Of a DNA stretch of 64,000 nucleotides, positions 1 through 8,132 are shown one piece after another (the first letter of the stretch is position 1; every line of letters begins with the position of its first letter). The position numbers and the translations under genes were made by a program. This DNA is from an uncultured Paracoccaceae bacterium. Its GTDB lineage: Bacteria; Pseudomonadota; Alphaproteobacteria; Rhodobacterales; Rhodobacteraceae. Location of the stretch: contig CANLEQ010000002.1 in NCBI GenBank assembly GCA_947489705.1, forward strand, positions 124,001 through 188,000, given 5' to 3'. Under the pieces are notes generated by a model. It did no database searches. It saw nothing but the letters and a program-made list of their open reading frames with translations, and was not told the DNA's origin.

Positions 1-210
1 GATCTGCAGGCGCGCTACGGGCTCGCCTATCTCTTCATCAGCCACGACCTCAAGGTGGTCCGGGCGCTCGCGCACAAGGTACTGGTGATGAAACGCGGCG
101 ACGTGGTCGAGGCGGGCGATGCCGACGCGATCTTCGACGCGCCGGCGACGGACTATACCCGCGCGCTGATGGCCGCGGCGTTCGACATCCGCGCGACCGG
201 GACGGCCTGA
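1..210 (+). CDS. ABC transporter ATP-binding protein, peptide type (3' end only)
   Basis: The reading frame is open from the first base and stops at 208-210, giving the last 69 residues of an ABC ATPase. It carries the switch region LFISHDL (H-loop His), followed by the C-terminal stretch typical of oligopeptide importers, ending in DYTRALMAAAFD. That tail resembles YejF, the double-ATPase subunit of the YejABEF microcin C/peptide importer. Walker A and the signature motif lie upstream of the window, so substrate and subunit make-up cannot be judged here. The ABC-ATPase assignment is firm; YejF specifically is an inference from the tail. Confidence 0.85.
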   Translation, partial: DLQARYGLAYLFISHDLKVVRALAHKVLVMKRGDVVEAGDADAIFDAPATDYTRALMAAAFDIRATGTA

Positions 211-281
211 AGGGCGCGAGCGGGCCGCGGCAACAATTCACGCGGCGGCGCGTTGAGCCGTGCCCCAACTGGAAGAACAGC

Positions 282-1184
282 ATGTTCCGCAAGATCTGCG
301 TCATCGCCAACAAGAAGTCCGGCCGAAATTCGCGCGACAACCAGATCATCGAGGATTCCATCGCGGTCTTCGGCGACGGGGCATGGCGCAAGGACTGGGC
401 CCCCGAGCAGGATCTCGACGCCCTGATCGACGAGGCGTCCGGGAACGGAGCCGAGCTGATCGTCGCGGCCGGGGGCGACGGCACCGTCATGGCCGTCGCG
501 GGGGCGATGCGCGGACGCGCGCTGCCAATGGCGGTGCTGCCGCTCGGCACCTTCAACTTCTTCGCCCGCGGGCTCGGCCTCGACGAGGACCCGATCGAGG
601 CGGCGCGCCAGATCGCCGACGGGCACCCCCACGACATCCGCGTGGGCGAGGTCAACGGGCGCGTCTTTCTCAACAATGCGAGCCTCGGGATCTATCCCGC
701 GATCCTCCAGGAGCGCGAGACGGTCTACAAACGCTGGGGGCGGCGCCGGCTCGTCGCGCATTGGTCGGTGATCAAGACCATGATGCGGTTCCGCAAGCCG
801 CTGCGCCTGACCCTGGAGATCGACGGAGAGGAGCGCGCGCCCCAACGGATCGCGATGATCTTCGTCGCCCGGTCGGCCTATCAGCTCGACTATTTCGGGC
901 TCGACGGGTCCGACCTTATATCGGACGACAAGTTCGCCGTGCTGGTGGCCCATGCGACGAGCCGGCGGCGGCTCTTCCAGATGGCCTGGCGGCTTGCCAG
1001 CGGCAAGATGCAGCAGGAGCGCGATTATACGCTGCTGAGCGCGCGGACGCTGATCGCGAAGACACAACGCAGGCGCACGATCCTGGCCTATGACGGCGAG
1101 AAGCACCGCGACCCGGGCCCGTTCGAATTCCGCATGACCGAACGCCCGCTCAAGATCATCCTACCAGCCGAAAAGACCCAATGA
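282..1184 (+). CDS. Diacylglycerol kinase-family lipid kinase (YegS/DagK-like)
   Basis: This 300-residue protein has the DAGK catalytic-domain hallmarks: GGDGT at about residues 64-68 and PLGTFNFFAR at about 87-96, the nucleotide-binding loops of bacterial lipid kinases. The family phosphorylates lipid alcohols such as diacylglycerol or related sphingoid or undecaprenyl lipids at the inner membrane; the substrate is not readable from sequence. A GGAAGA ribosome site lies just before the ATG. The stop overlaps the start of the following phosphoesterase by 4 bases (ATGA), so the two are translationally coupled. Kinase and phosphoesterase may act on related phospho-compounds, but this is only inferred. 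Confidence 0.88.
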   Translation: MFRKICVIANKKSGRNSRDNQIIEDSIAVFGDGAWRKDWAPEQDLDALIDEASGNGAELIVAAGGDGTVMAVAGAMRGRALPMAVLPLGTFNFFARGLGLDEDPIEAARQIADGHPHDIRVGEVNGRVFLNNASLGIYPAILQERETVYKRWGRRRLVAHWSVIKTMMRFRKPLRLTLEIDGEERAPQRIAMIFVARSAYQLDYFGLDGSDLISDDKFAVLVAHATSRRRLFQMAWRLASGKMQQERDYTLLSARTLIAKTQRRRTILAYDGEKHRDPGPFEFRMTERPLKIILPAEKTQ

Positions 1185-1966
1185 CGCGAATCATCCACCT
1201 GTCGGACCTGCATTTCGGACGCGACCAGCCGGAACTCGAAACCCCGCTGATCGACACCGTGAACGGCCTCGAGGCCGATCTTGTGGCTATTTCGGGCGAT
1301 TTCACGCAACGCGCCCGCGAGAGCCAGTATGCCCGTGCCCGCGCCTTCATCGACCGGCTGACCGCCCCCACCCTGTCGGTGCCGGGCAACCACGACACGC
1401 CGCTCGACAACATCTTCGTGCGGATGTTCCGCCCCTGGAAACGCTATCGCGCCGCGATCCACCCCGAACTCGAGCCGATGACCGATTTCGGTACGGCGCG
1501 GATCGTCGGTGTCAACACCGTCAACCGGTTCTCGTGGCAGCGGGGCCGGATGTCGCGCCACACCGTCTCGCGCGTGTGCCGCGCCTTCGAGGGGGCAGGT
1601 CCCAAGCTGCGCGTCGTCGTCCTGCACCATCCGCTGGAACACGGGCCCGAGGTCGACAAGCGGCTGATGCGCGGGGCGGATCCGGCGCTGGGGCGGTTGC
1701 AGGAATGCGGGGCCGACGTCGTGCTGTCGGGGCATCTGCACCACACGATCACGGCCCCCTTCCAGCGCGCGGAGGGATTGCTCTTCGTGCAGGCCGGAAC
1801 GGGATTGTCGAACCGCCTGCGTGGCGAGCCCAACACCTTCAACGTGATCGAGGGCGACCGGTCCCGACTGGTGATACGGACCTTCGCCGCCGGCGACAGG
1901 CCGGTCTTCGCCCAGCAGGACGAGGCCGCGTTCACCCGCAACAACGGGATCTGGAGCGCTGCCTGA
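1181..1966 (+). CDS. Calcineurin-like metallophosphoesterase
   Basis: The 261-residue protein has the full set of two-metal phosphoesterase motifs in order: DLH (residues 9-11), GD (39-40), GNHD (69-72), a lone HH (149-150) and GHLHH (184-188). These ligands bind Fe/Mn and define the family that includes CpdA cAMP phosphodiesterases and various lipid or nucleotide phosphatases. No signal peptide is visible, so it is probably cytoplasmic. It starts inside the stop codon of the lipid kinase gene (4-bp overlap), indicating one operon. The substrate is not determinable from sequence; cAMP or a lipid pyrophosphate are possibilities. Confidence 0.85.
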   Translation: MTRIIHLSDLHFGRDQPELETPLIDTVNGLEADLVAISGDFTQRARESQYARARAFIDRLTAPTLSVPGNHDTPLDNIFVRMFRPWKRYRAAIHPELEPMTDFGTARIVGVNTVNRFSWQRGRMSRHTVSRVCRAFEGAGPKLRVVVLHHPLEHGPEVDKRLMRGADPALGRLQECGADVVLSGHLHHTITAPFQRAEGLLFVQAGTGLSNRLRGEPNTFNVIEGDRSRLVIRTFAAGDRPVFAQQDEAAFTRNNGIWSAA

Positions 1967-1981
1967 ACACGGGGTCCGGGC

Positions 1982-3280
1982 TCAGCCCGGCCCCATTGTG
2001 GCGCATTCCATGTTGCGCGCGGCGAGCCTGCGGCAGGCCAGATCTGCGCCGTCCTGGGTCATCCCGACGAAATTCGCCTCGAACCCGCTGCCGCCGTTCA
2101 CCACCTTGCGCAGCGCGTCGCCGAGCGTGCCGATCTCGACCAGCGCGGTCTTGAGCAGAACGCTCTCGGCCTGATGGCGCGAGCCGTACTTGCCGAGATT
2201 GATCCCCCAGTGCCGCCCTCCGGAGGTCGAGACGCGGGTCACCACCTCGAGTGCGCCATCGGGACGCGGCGCGGGCGCGGGCACGCTCGCGAATTGCACC
2301 GCTTCGCTGACCGCGCGCGTCACCTCCTCCGCGGGCACGATGCCGGCCGTCTGGATCGTTGCCGCGGGCCGGGCGATCGGCCGAAGCGATCTGGCGACGA
2401 GGGCCGAGGATGGAACGCCACCGCCGCCACCGAAATTCGGCGGAGCGGGCCGGCGCACCGCCACCTGCGACGGCGCGCGTGCAAAGCCCAGATCCAGCAG
2501 TTCGGCCACCTTGGCGTTACGCTGCGCCGTCGATTGACCACCGAAAACCGTGGCGATGATCCGTTCGTTGCCGCGATGGGCGGAGGCGACGAGGTTGAAC
2601 CCCGCCGCGCGGGTATAGCCCGTCTTGATGCCGTCGGCGCCCTTGTAGGCCGCGAGGAGCCTGCGGTTGGTGTTGTTGACGGTGCGCACGCCGGCATCCG
2701 TGCTCGTCCGCGAGAAGAGGTTGTAGTATTCCGGGAAGTCGTAGAACAACTGTCGGCCGAGCGTCGTCATGTCGCGCGCCGTGCTCAGATGGCCCGATTC
2801 CGTGAGACCGTGGGCATTCTTGAACGTCGTGCGCGTCATGCCCATCGCTTGCGCGGTCAGTGTCATCCGCCGGGCGAACGCGGCCTCGGACCCCTCGATC
2901 GCCTCTCCGAGGGCCGTGGCGGCGTCGTTGCCGGACTTCACCGCCGCGCCGCGCACGAGATAGCGCAGGGCGATCGTCTGCCCGGCCTGAAGTCCGAGCT
3001 TCGACGGAGGCTCGCTCGCCGCGTGTTTCGAGATCTTGACCTTGGTGTCCATCGTGATCTCGCCGCGGCGCACCGCATCGAAAACCACGTAGAGGGTCAT
3101 CATCTTGGTCAACGAGGCGGGATGCAGCCGGGTATCGGCGTTGCGCGAATGCAGGACCTCGCCGGACCGTGCGTCGATCACCATCGCGGCATAGGGGGCG
3201 GCGTTTGCCTGTCCGCCGATCGTCACCGCACATATCATCGTGAGCGCCCAGAAGGCGCTTTGCCACCGTTTCTTGTTCAC
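1982..3280 (-). CDS. D-alanyl-D-alanine carboxypeptidase with C-terminal SPOR domain
   Basis: A periplasmic penicillin-binding peptidase of S11 type. I chose the GTG at 3280 because it begins with a basic KKRW segment and a clean signal peptide ending near residue 27 (GGQANA), with a GAGG upstream; the frame extends further 5' but that part looks non-coding. Active-site motifs are SLTK (56-59), SGN (116-118) and KTG (219-221). After a proline/glycine-rich linker the last ~80 residues look like a SPOR peptidoglycan-binding domain, which would target the enzyme to septal denuded glycan. It trims the terminal D-Ala of stem peptides. Length from this start is 432 residues. Confidence 0.88.
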   Translation of the reverse strand: MNKKRWQSAFWALTMICAVTIGGQANAAPYAAMVIDARSGEVLHSRNADTRLHPASLTKMMTLYVVFDAVRRGEITMDTKVKISKHAASEPPSKLGLQAGQTIALRYLVRGAAVKSGNDAATALGEAIEGSEAAFARRMTLTAQAMGMTRTTFKNAHGLTESGHLSTARDMTTLGRQLFYDFPEYYNLFSRTSTDAGVRTVNNTNRRLLAAYKGADGIKTGYTRAAGFNLVASAHRGNERIIATVFGGQSTAQRNAKVAELLDLGFARAPSQVAVRRPAPPNFGGGGGVPSSALVARSLRPIARPAATIQTAGIVPAEEVTRAVSEAVQFASVPAPAPRPDGALEVVTRVSTSGGRHWGINLGKYGSRHQAESVLLKTALVEIGTLGDALRKVVNGGSGFEANFVGMTQDGADLACRRLAARNMECATMGPG

Positions 3281-3708
3281 GGGTGTTACTGCCTCTGTCT
3301 GCCTCGGCGCCGAATCTTCGTGTCCGATCTGCCTTGAGGCGACGCTAGCACAAGGATCGGCATCGGAAAACAACATTGTTTCAAGCCGTTTCAACGTGAT
3401 CCTCGCGCAACATTGGCTGGATCTGGTAGCGCGACCACTCTGCAACCTCAAGATGAGCTTCGGGCATCTTCGCATGACATGCGCGTCGCATCGCAGGCTT
3501 CTTCGCCGGCGTGGCAGATCCGCCACGCCGGACTGTTGCCTCCTGCAGGCCTGTCGCGCGACGGATCCGGGCGTGTCCGCCTGCCGGGCCGGCGCGCCGA
3601 AAGACCCCCGCCCGCGCTTGAAGAATGCGGCGCCCTGCCATAGCCTTTCGCGCGTACAGCGTCCGATCGTCCAACCGTCCCCCTTTCCACAAGCCGACCC
3701 GGACTTAT
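3281..3708. other. 428-bp intergenic region between the carboxypeptidase gene and clpS
   Basis: This is the only gap over 300 bases in the window. It separates the start of the minus-strand carboxypeptidase gene from the start of plus-strand clpS, so it should hold both promoters. Frames crossing it lack family resemblance and I read no gene. A perfect 10-bp inverted repeat sits at 3506-3531. On the minus strand a TTGTTT/TGCTAG pair with 17-bp spacing (3345-3373) is a weak promoter candidate for the carboxypeptidase. Confidence 0.6.
3506..3531. other. Perfect 10-bp hairpin in the carboxypeptidase-clpS spacer
   Basis: Bases 3506-3515 and 3522-3531 form a perfect GC-rich inverted repeat around the loop AGATCC. 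No run of T follows on either strand, so it is not a canonical intrinsic terminator. It lies about 180 bp upstream of clpS and 225 bp upstream of the carboxypeptidase start. It could be an untranslated-leader structure or a protein-binding dyad. Confidence 0.5.
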
Positions 3709-4095
3709 ATGAACCCCGTGAAATCAATCCCTCCGCTATCCGAAAGGCCTGACGTGATCGACACGCCCGCGATCCTGGCCAGCAAGCCGACACCCGGCGA
3801 CAGCGATACGAATGTCGTGCTGGAAACCAAACCCAAGACCAAGCGGCCGCCGCTTTATAAGGTGATGCTGCTCAACGACGATTACACGCCAATGGAATTC
3901 GTCGTGCACGTGCTCGAGCGGTTCTTCGGTCTCAACCACGCACAGGCCTTCGAGATCATGCTGACGGTGCACAAGAAGGGGCTCGCCGTGGTCGGGGTGT
4001 TCTCGTTCGAGGTGGCCGAGACGAAGGTTACGCAGGTCATGGATTTCGCGCGCCGTCACCAGCATCCCCTGCAATGCACGATGGAAAAGGAATAG
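3709..4095 (+). CDS. clpS: ATP-dependent Clp protease adaptor ClpS
   Basis: The conserved ClpS core is clear: [18 protein letters not shown] near the middle, then a helix with LERFFGL and the closing segment [12 protein letters not shown]. ClpS binds N-end-rule substrates bearing bulky N-terminal residues and hands them to ClpAP. The ATG at 3709 gives 128 residues with a disordered, acidic/proline-rich N-terminal tail of about 45 residues, the part that in the family reaches into ClpA. A GTG at 3754 is an alternative start. No clpA lies adjacent in the window. The next gene starts 15 bases downstream and may be co-transcribed. Confidence 0.93.
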   Translation: MNPVKSIPPLSERPDVIDTPAILASKPTPGDSDTNVVLETKPKTKRPPLYKVMLLNDDYTPMEFVVHVLERFFGLNHAQAFEIMLTVHKKGLAVVGVFSFEVAETKVTQVMDFARRHQHPLQCTMEKE

Positions 4096-4110
4096 GCGCG
4101 CGCCGGTCCG

Positions 4111-5070
4111 ATGCTGTCCGCACGTCTCTCCCTCGCCCTCGATGACGGGCTGATCCACGGCCCGGTGCAGGTCATCGGAGCCGCGGGCGACATCGAGGTC
4201 GCCGATCTTCCGGCGCCGGTCTCTTTCGTCTCGACGACGCAGCCCGATCACGACCGCCTGGTCCGGCGCGGTCTCGACGTCTCGGTAGCGCCGCGTGACG
4301 GCATGGCGACGCAGATCGTGGTGCTTCCGCGCGAACGTGCGCGGGCCCGCGACCGGATCGCGCGGGCCGCGGCGATGGGCGGGCGCGTCATCGTAGATGG
4401 ACAGAAAACCGACGGGATCGATTCCATGCTCAAGGCCTGCCGGGCCCTGGGCGAGGTCGACGCCGTGATCTCCAAGGCACATGGCAAGATATTCGCGATC
4501 TCGGATGGCGACTTCTCGGACTGGAAGGCCGAGCCCGCGCGTACCGCGGACGGCTACTGGACCGCGCCGGGCAGCTTTTCGGCCGACGGGATCGATCCGG
4601 GCTCGGAGGCGCTCGCGGAGGCGACGGGACCGCTCAAGGGAACGGTCGTGGATCTCGGCGCGGGCTGGGGATATCTCGCGCGCCGCGCGCTCGAAAGCCG
4701 CGACATCGCCGCCCTGCACCTGGTCGAGGCCGATCTCGCGACGCTCGATTGCGCGCGGCGGAACGTCGACGATGCCCGCGCGGCGTTCCACTGGGCGGAT
4801 GCGACCGCCTTCACCCCGCCGGAGCCTGCGGCCCACGTGGTCTGCAACCCGCCCTTCCACAAAGGCCGCGCCGGCGCGCCGGATCTGGGGCGCGCCTTCA
4901 TCGCCAACGCCGCGCGCATCCTCGCCCCGCGCGGAACCTTGTGGATGGTGGCCAACCGGCATCTGCCCTATGAGGCGGCGCTGAACGATCTCTTCGGCGA
5001 GATCGCCGAACTGCCCGGTACCAACGCCTACAAGCTTTACCGCGCCGCACGCCCGCGCCGCGCCAGATAA
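4111..5070 (+). CDS. RsmC-like class I SAM-dependent methyltransferase
   Basis: A 319-residue protein with a degenerate N-terminal half and a C-terminal Rossmann methyltransferase domain: motif I DLGAGWGYLA (181-190), an acidic residue after strand 2 (VEAD), and NPPFH (246-250), the motif IV of N-methylating enzymes acting on guanine or adenine. The duplicated architecture and NPPFH match RsmC/RlmG, which make m2G in 16S or 23S rRNA. The exact target base cannot be decided from sequence. It lies 15 bp after clpS and 14 bp before an SDR gene on the same strand. Confidence 0.8.
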   Translation: MLSARLSLALDDGLIHGPVQVIGAAGDIEVADLPAPVSFVSTTQPDHDRLVRRGLDVSVAPRDGMATQIVVLPRERARARDRIARAAAMGGRVIVDGQKTDGIDSMLKACRALGEVDAVISKAHGKIFAISDGDFSDWKAEPARTADGYWTAPGSFSADGIDPGSEALAEATGPLKGTVVDLGAGWGYLARRALESRDIAALHLVEADLATLDCARRNVDDARAAFHWADATAFTPPEPAAHVVCNPPFHKGRAGAPDLGRAFIANAARILAPRGTLWMVANRHLPYEAALNDLFGEIAELPGTNAYKLYRAARPRRAR

Positions 5071-5084
5071 GGGTCCACACGCAG

Positions 5085-5897
5085 ATGTCCTTTTCCATCG
5101 CAGGCAAGACCGCGATCGTCACCGGCGCCGCGAACGGCGTGGGGCTCGCCGTCGCGCGCCATTTCATCGAACGCGGCGCCAACGTCATGCTCTGCGACAT
5201 GGACGAGGCGCGGCTGGCCGACGAGATCGGCGACCTGCCCGAGGACGAAGGCGGCACCGCACGATATTTCGGCGGCGATTTGCGCGAGAGGCTGACCATA
5301 GCCAACCTTCTGTCGGCGACGCTCGACGCGTTCGACCGGATCGACATCCTGGTGAACGCATCGCGGCAGATGGTCACCTCCGACCCGCTCGATCCGGACG
5401 ACCAGACGGTGGCCGCGCTGATCGAGCAGAACCTGATGACGTCGCTGCGGCTGACGCAGCAGGTCACGCGCCGCATGATCCGGCAGGCCAAGGAAGAGGG
5501 CCGCGACGAAGGGCCGGTCGGCTCGATCATCAACGTGAGCTCCATTGCCGCGCAGCGCACGCAGCCCAACCTCCTGGCCTATTCCGTGAGTTCCGCCGCG
5601 GCGGATCAGGCGACGCGCTCGCTCGCCGTGGCGCTGGCGCCCTACCGGATCCGCGTCAACGCGGTGGCCTGCGGCAGCGTGATGAGCGGCTCGCTACGCG
5701 GGGCGATCAAGGCCGATGCCGACCTGCGCGACGAGATCATCGAGGCGACGCCGCTCAACCGCATCGCGGGTGCCTCGGAAATCGCCGAAGCCGTGCAGTT
5801 CCTCGCCGCCGACGGGTCGGGCTTCATGACCGGGCAGATCCTGACCATCGACGGCGGTCGCACCCTCGTTGACGTGGTCGAGACCCCGGCGCATTGA
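5085..5897 (+). CDS. SDR-family oxidoreductase lacking the catalytic lysine
   Basis: A 270-residue classical-length SDR with cofactor motif TGAANGVG (13-20), a catalytic-type Asn at 115, Ser at 152/153 and Tyr166. The YxxxK motif is altered: the sequence is YSVSS, so residue 170 (codon 5592-5594, tcc) is Ser where Lys is nearly universal. The C-terminal GQILTIDGG substrate-loop segment is normal. It may therefore be a weak or non-classical dehydrogenase, or a binding protein. An Asp after strand 2 (CDMDE) suggests NAD(H) rather than NADP(H). A hairpin directly follows the stop and separates it from the kinase gene. Confidence 0.82.
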   Translation: MSFSIAGKTAIVTGAANGVGLAVARHFIERGANVMLCDMDEARLADEIGDLPEDEGGTARYFGGDLRERLTIANLLSATLDAFDRIDILVNASRQMVTSDPLDPDDQTVAALIEQNLMTSLRLTQQVTRRMIRQAKEEGRDEGPVGSIINVSSIAAQRTQPNLLAYSVSSAAADQATRSLAVALAPYRIRVNAVACGSVMSGSLRGAIKADADLRDEIIEATPLNRIAGASEIAEAVQFLAADGSGFMTGQILTIDGGRTLVDVVETPAH

Positions 5898-5899
5898 GC

Positions 5900-5935
5900 G
5901 CGATTCCCGCCGCCCCTTCTTGACGCGGGAATCGC
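5900..5935 (+). terminator. Hairpin after the SDR gene
   Basis: A perfect 11-bp inverted repeat (5900-5910 with 5925-5935) around a 14-base loop begins two bases after the SDR stop. No T tract follows, so it may be a Rho-independent-like terminator with poor U-tail or an mRNA 3' stabiliser. It divides the SDR from the following kinase/aldolase unit. Confidence 0.5.
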
Positions 5936-5999
5936 CCTGCGACAACGTCCCGCTCACCATGCGGCGGTTCGGCCGGAGACGAGCGGAGGAGACGAGAAC

Positions 6000-6959
6000 A
6001 TGCGGCAGGACCCGCTCATTGCCGTCGGCGGCGAGAACCTGATCGACCACGTGACCCGCGAGGGCGAGGTCTTCGCCCATCCCGGCGGCTCGCCCTTCAA
6101 CGTCGCCATGGCGCTGGGCCGGCTGGGGGCGAACGTGGCCTATATCTCTCCGATCTCGACCGACGATTGGGGCGCGCGCCTGGCCGAGCGGCTCGAGGCG
6201 TCGGGCGTGGACCTCACAGGCGGCCGCCGGCCCGAGCCCACGACGATGTCGCGCGTCACCGTCACCGCAGGCATCCCGAGCTACGATTTCCAGCGCGAGG
6301 CGACCGCGGAGCGGCAGGTCACGACGCGCGGCCTGGCGGGCGCGCTGCCGCAGGGGGCCCGCGCGCTGCATACCGGATCGCTGGCCCTGACCGACGGGCC
6401 GGACGCCGATGCGTGGGAAGCGTTCTGCATCGATTGCGCCGATCGCGGGTTGCTCGTCTCGCTCGACCCGAACGTGCGGCTGTCGGTCCTGCGCGATGCC
6501 GAAGGCTACCGCGCCCGGATCGCGCGGCTCGCGGGGCGGGTTCACCTTCTTAAGTTGAGCGACGAGGATCTCGCAGGGCTCTCTCCCGATCTCGATGCCG
6601 AAGCGGCGATCGCCCGCCTGACCGGGATCGCGCCGGGGGCGCTCCTGATCGTGACGCGCGGGCCCGACGGGGTCAGCACGTGGCAGGGGGGCACGCGGCG
6701 CGACCTTCCGGCGCCCGGCGTGGGCACGCTGGTCGATACGGTCGGCGCGGGCGACACGTTCATGGCGGCGTTTCTCGACGGGCTCGCGCGGGACGGCGCG
6801 CTCGACCCCGAGACCCTCGCCGCCCTGCCCCGCGACAGGCTCGACGCGCTGCTCCGCGAGGCGATGATGGCCGCGGCGCTCAACTGCGCGCGCGAAGGCT
6901 GCGATCCGCCCACCCGCGCCGAGCTCGACGATGCATTGCGCGGGAAGGCCGACGGATGA
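6000..6959 (+). CDS. PfkB-family carbohydrate kinase (fructokinase-like)
   Basis: A 319-residue ribokinase-fold sugar kinase. Visible motifs are GGSPFNVA (29-36; substrate lid/PfkB signature 1), DPNVR (156-160) and DTVGAGDTF (246-254; signature 2, with catalytic base Asp252). These are as in fructokinases and related ketohexose kinases; the sugar itself cannot be read off. An upstream GGAGGAG ribosome site supports the ATG at 6000. The stop overlaps the start of the aldolase gene by 4 bases, so kinase and aldolase are produced together, implying phosphorylation of a ketose followed by cleavage or transfer of a C3 unit. Confidence 0.88.
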   Translation: MRQDPLIAVGGENLIDHVTREGEVFAHPGGSPFNVAMALGRLGANVAYISPISTDDWGARLAERLEASGVDLTGGRRPEPTTMSRVTVTAGIPSYDFQREATAERQVTTRGLAGALPQGARALHTGSLALTDGPDADAWEAFCIDCADRGLLVSLDPNVRLSVLRDAEGYRARIARLAGRVHLLKLSDEDLAGLSPDLDAEAAIARLTGIAPGALLIVTRGPDGVSTWQGGTRRDLPAPGVGTLVDTVGAGDTFMAAFLDGLARDGALDPETLAALPRDRLDALLREAMMAAALNCAREGCDPPTRAELDDALRGKADG

Positions 6960-7621
6960 GCCTGCACCTCTATCTCGACACGGCGGATACGTCGGAATGG
7001 GACGCGCTGATGCCCACCGGGCTCTTTCACGGGATCACCACGAACCCGCTTCTGGCGCAGCGCGCCGGTCTCACCTATCCCGAAATCGACTGGCGCGCGC
7101 TGGCGCGGCGGGCCGCACGGCTCGGGGCGCGGGAGTTCCACGCGCAGGTCTTCGGCCCGGTGGAGAGCTATACCGCCTTCGCGGATCACCTCTACGAGGT
7201 CGGTGCGGCGGCGGGCCTGCGCACCGTGGTCAAGGTGCCCCTGACCGAGGAGGCGATCCGCGCGACGCCGGCCATCCGCGCGCTGGGCGGGCCGATCCTG
7301 ATGACGGCCTGCTACGACCCCAAGCAGATGTTCGTGGCCGCGGGGCTGGGGGTCGAGTTCGTCGCGCCCTATTTCGGCCGCATGCTGGAGGCCGGGCTGC
7401 CCGCCTTCGAGGCGATGGACCAGATGCGCGCCATCGGCCACGCCGCGGGCGGGGGAACGCGGCTGCTGATCGCGTCGCTGCGCGATCCCGAGCAGATGGT
7501 GCGCCTCGCCGCCGCTGGGCACGATTGCTTCACCATCGCCCCCGGCGTGGCGCGCGCGCTGCTCTCCGACGACCGGACCGTCGCCGCGGCGGCCCAGTTC
7601 GAGCAGGCCGCTGCGGGTTGA
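6956..7621 (+). CDS. Fructose-6-phosphate aldolase/transaldolase (FSA/TalC family)
   Basis: A 221-residue TIM-barrel class I aldolase. Family landmarks are LYLDTA (5-10, Asp8), TTNP (28-31), the Schiff-base lysine in KVPLT (Lys93) and APYFGR. The residue in FHAQV (Gln64) matches the Gln of E. coli FSA rather than the Glu of true transaldolases, which favours aldolase activity releasing dihydroxyacetone or a related C3 ketone. That distinction is known for the family; activity here is inferred. The ATG at 6956 overlaps the kinase stop (ATGA). Substrate identity remains open. Confidence 0.83.
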   Translation: MSLHLYLDTADTSEWDALMPTGLFHGITTNPLLAQRAGLTYPEIDWRALARRAARLGAREFHAQVFGPVESYTAFADHLYEVGAAAGLRTVVKVPLTEEAIRATPAIRALGGPILMTACYDPKQMFVAAGLGVEFVAPYFGRMLEAGLPAFEAMDQMRAIGHAAGGGTRLLIASLRDPEQMVRLAAAGHDCFTIAPGVARALLSDDRTVAAAAQFEQAAAG

Positions 7622-7637
7622 GCGGCCCGTCGAGGGC

Positions 7638-8036
7638 CTAGCCTTCGGCGGGGAATTGCGCGCGGCATTGCCGGATGCCCAGTTCCGCATCCTCCACCAG
7701 ACGGGCTTGCGCCGCCCTGAGCCGCGCGAGCCGCGCCCGCTCCTCGGAATAGTCGATGCCGATCGGCGTCTCGTCGGTCACGACGATCGGCCGCTGGCAG
7801 GGAAAGCCCACCGTCTCGCCGTCGCGCGTGCGGCGCAGGCACGTGGTCAGCGCAAGCTCGGTCTCGCGCGTGCGGATGACGCGATAGCCCCGCGCCAGCA
7901 CGGTCTCGGTCTCGGCGATCTCGCGCGTGACGGAGCGCAGGTCGGATTGCGCGTCGCGGATGCAGGCCTCGCGCGGTGTCGCGCAGGCGGCCAGCGCCAG
8001 CGGCGCCAGCAGCCAGATCATGGGGTTACGGATCAT
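7638..8036 (-). CDS. Small putative lipoprotein
   Basis: A 132-residue protein with a lipoprotein signal peptide: short positive N-terminus, hydrophobic core and lipobox LAAC with Cys at about residue 18. The mature part is rich in Arg, Glu and Ala, predicted largely helical, with several further cysteines. I recognise no named domain. It is convergent with the aldolase gene (16-bp gap) and divergent from hemF. It is probably anchored to the periplasmic face of a membrane. Function unknown. Confidence 0.7.
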   Translation of the reverse strand: MIRNPMIWLLAPLALAACATPREACIRDAQSDLRSVTREIAETETVLARGYRVIRTRETELALTTCLRRTRDGETVGFPCQRPIVVTDETPIGIDYSEERARLARLRAAQARLVEDAELGIRQCRAQFPAEG

Positions 8037-8132
8037 CGGGATCGCTCCTTTTTCACAGGCCTCGCCTGTCTGTGGATTTCCGCACGACCCGATGATACGC
8101 CCATAGCCGGATCAGCGACAGAAGGGATTGCG

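Noticed and set aside
3240-3752. Possible plus-strand gene in the carboxypeptidase-clpS gap
   Set aside because: No ribosome site, Cys/Arg-rich and unlike any family, and it overlaps the signal peptide of the minus-strand gene and the clpS start.
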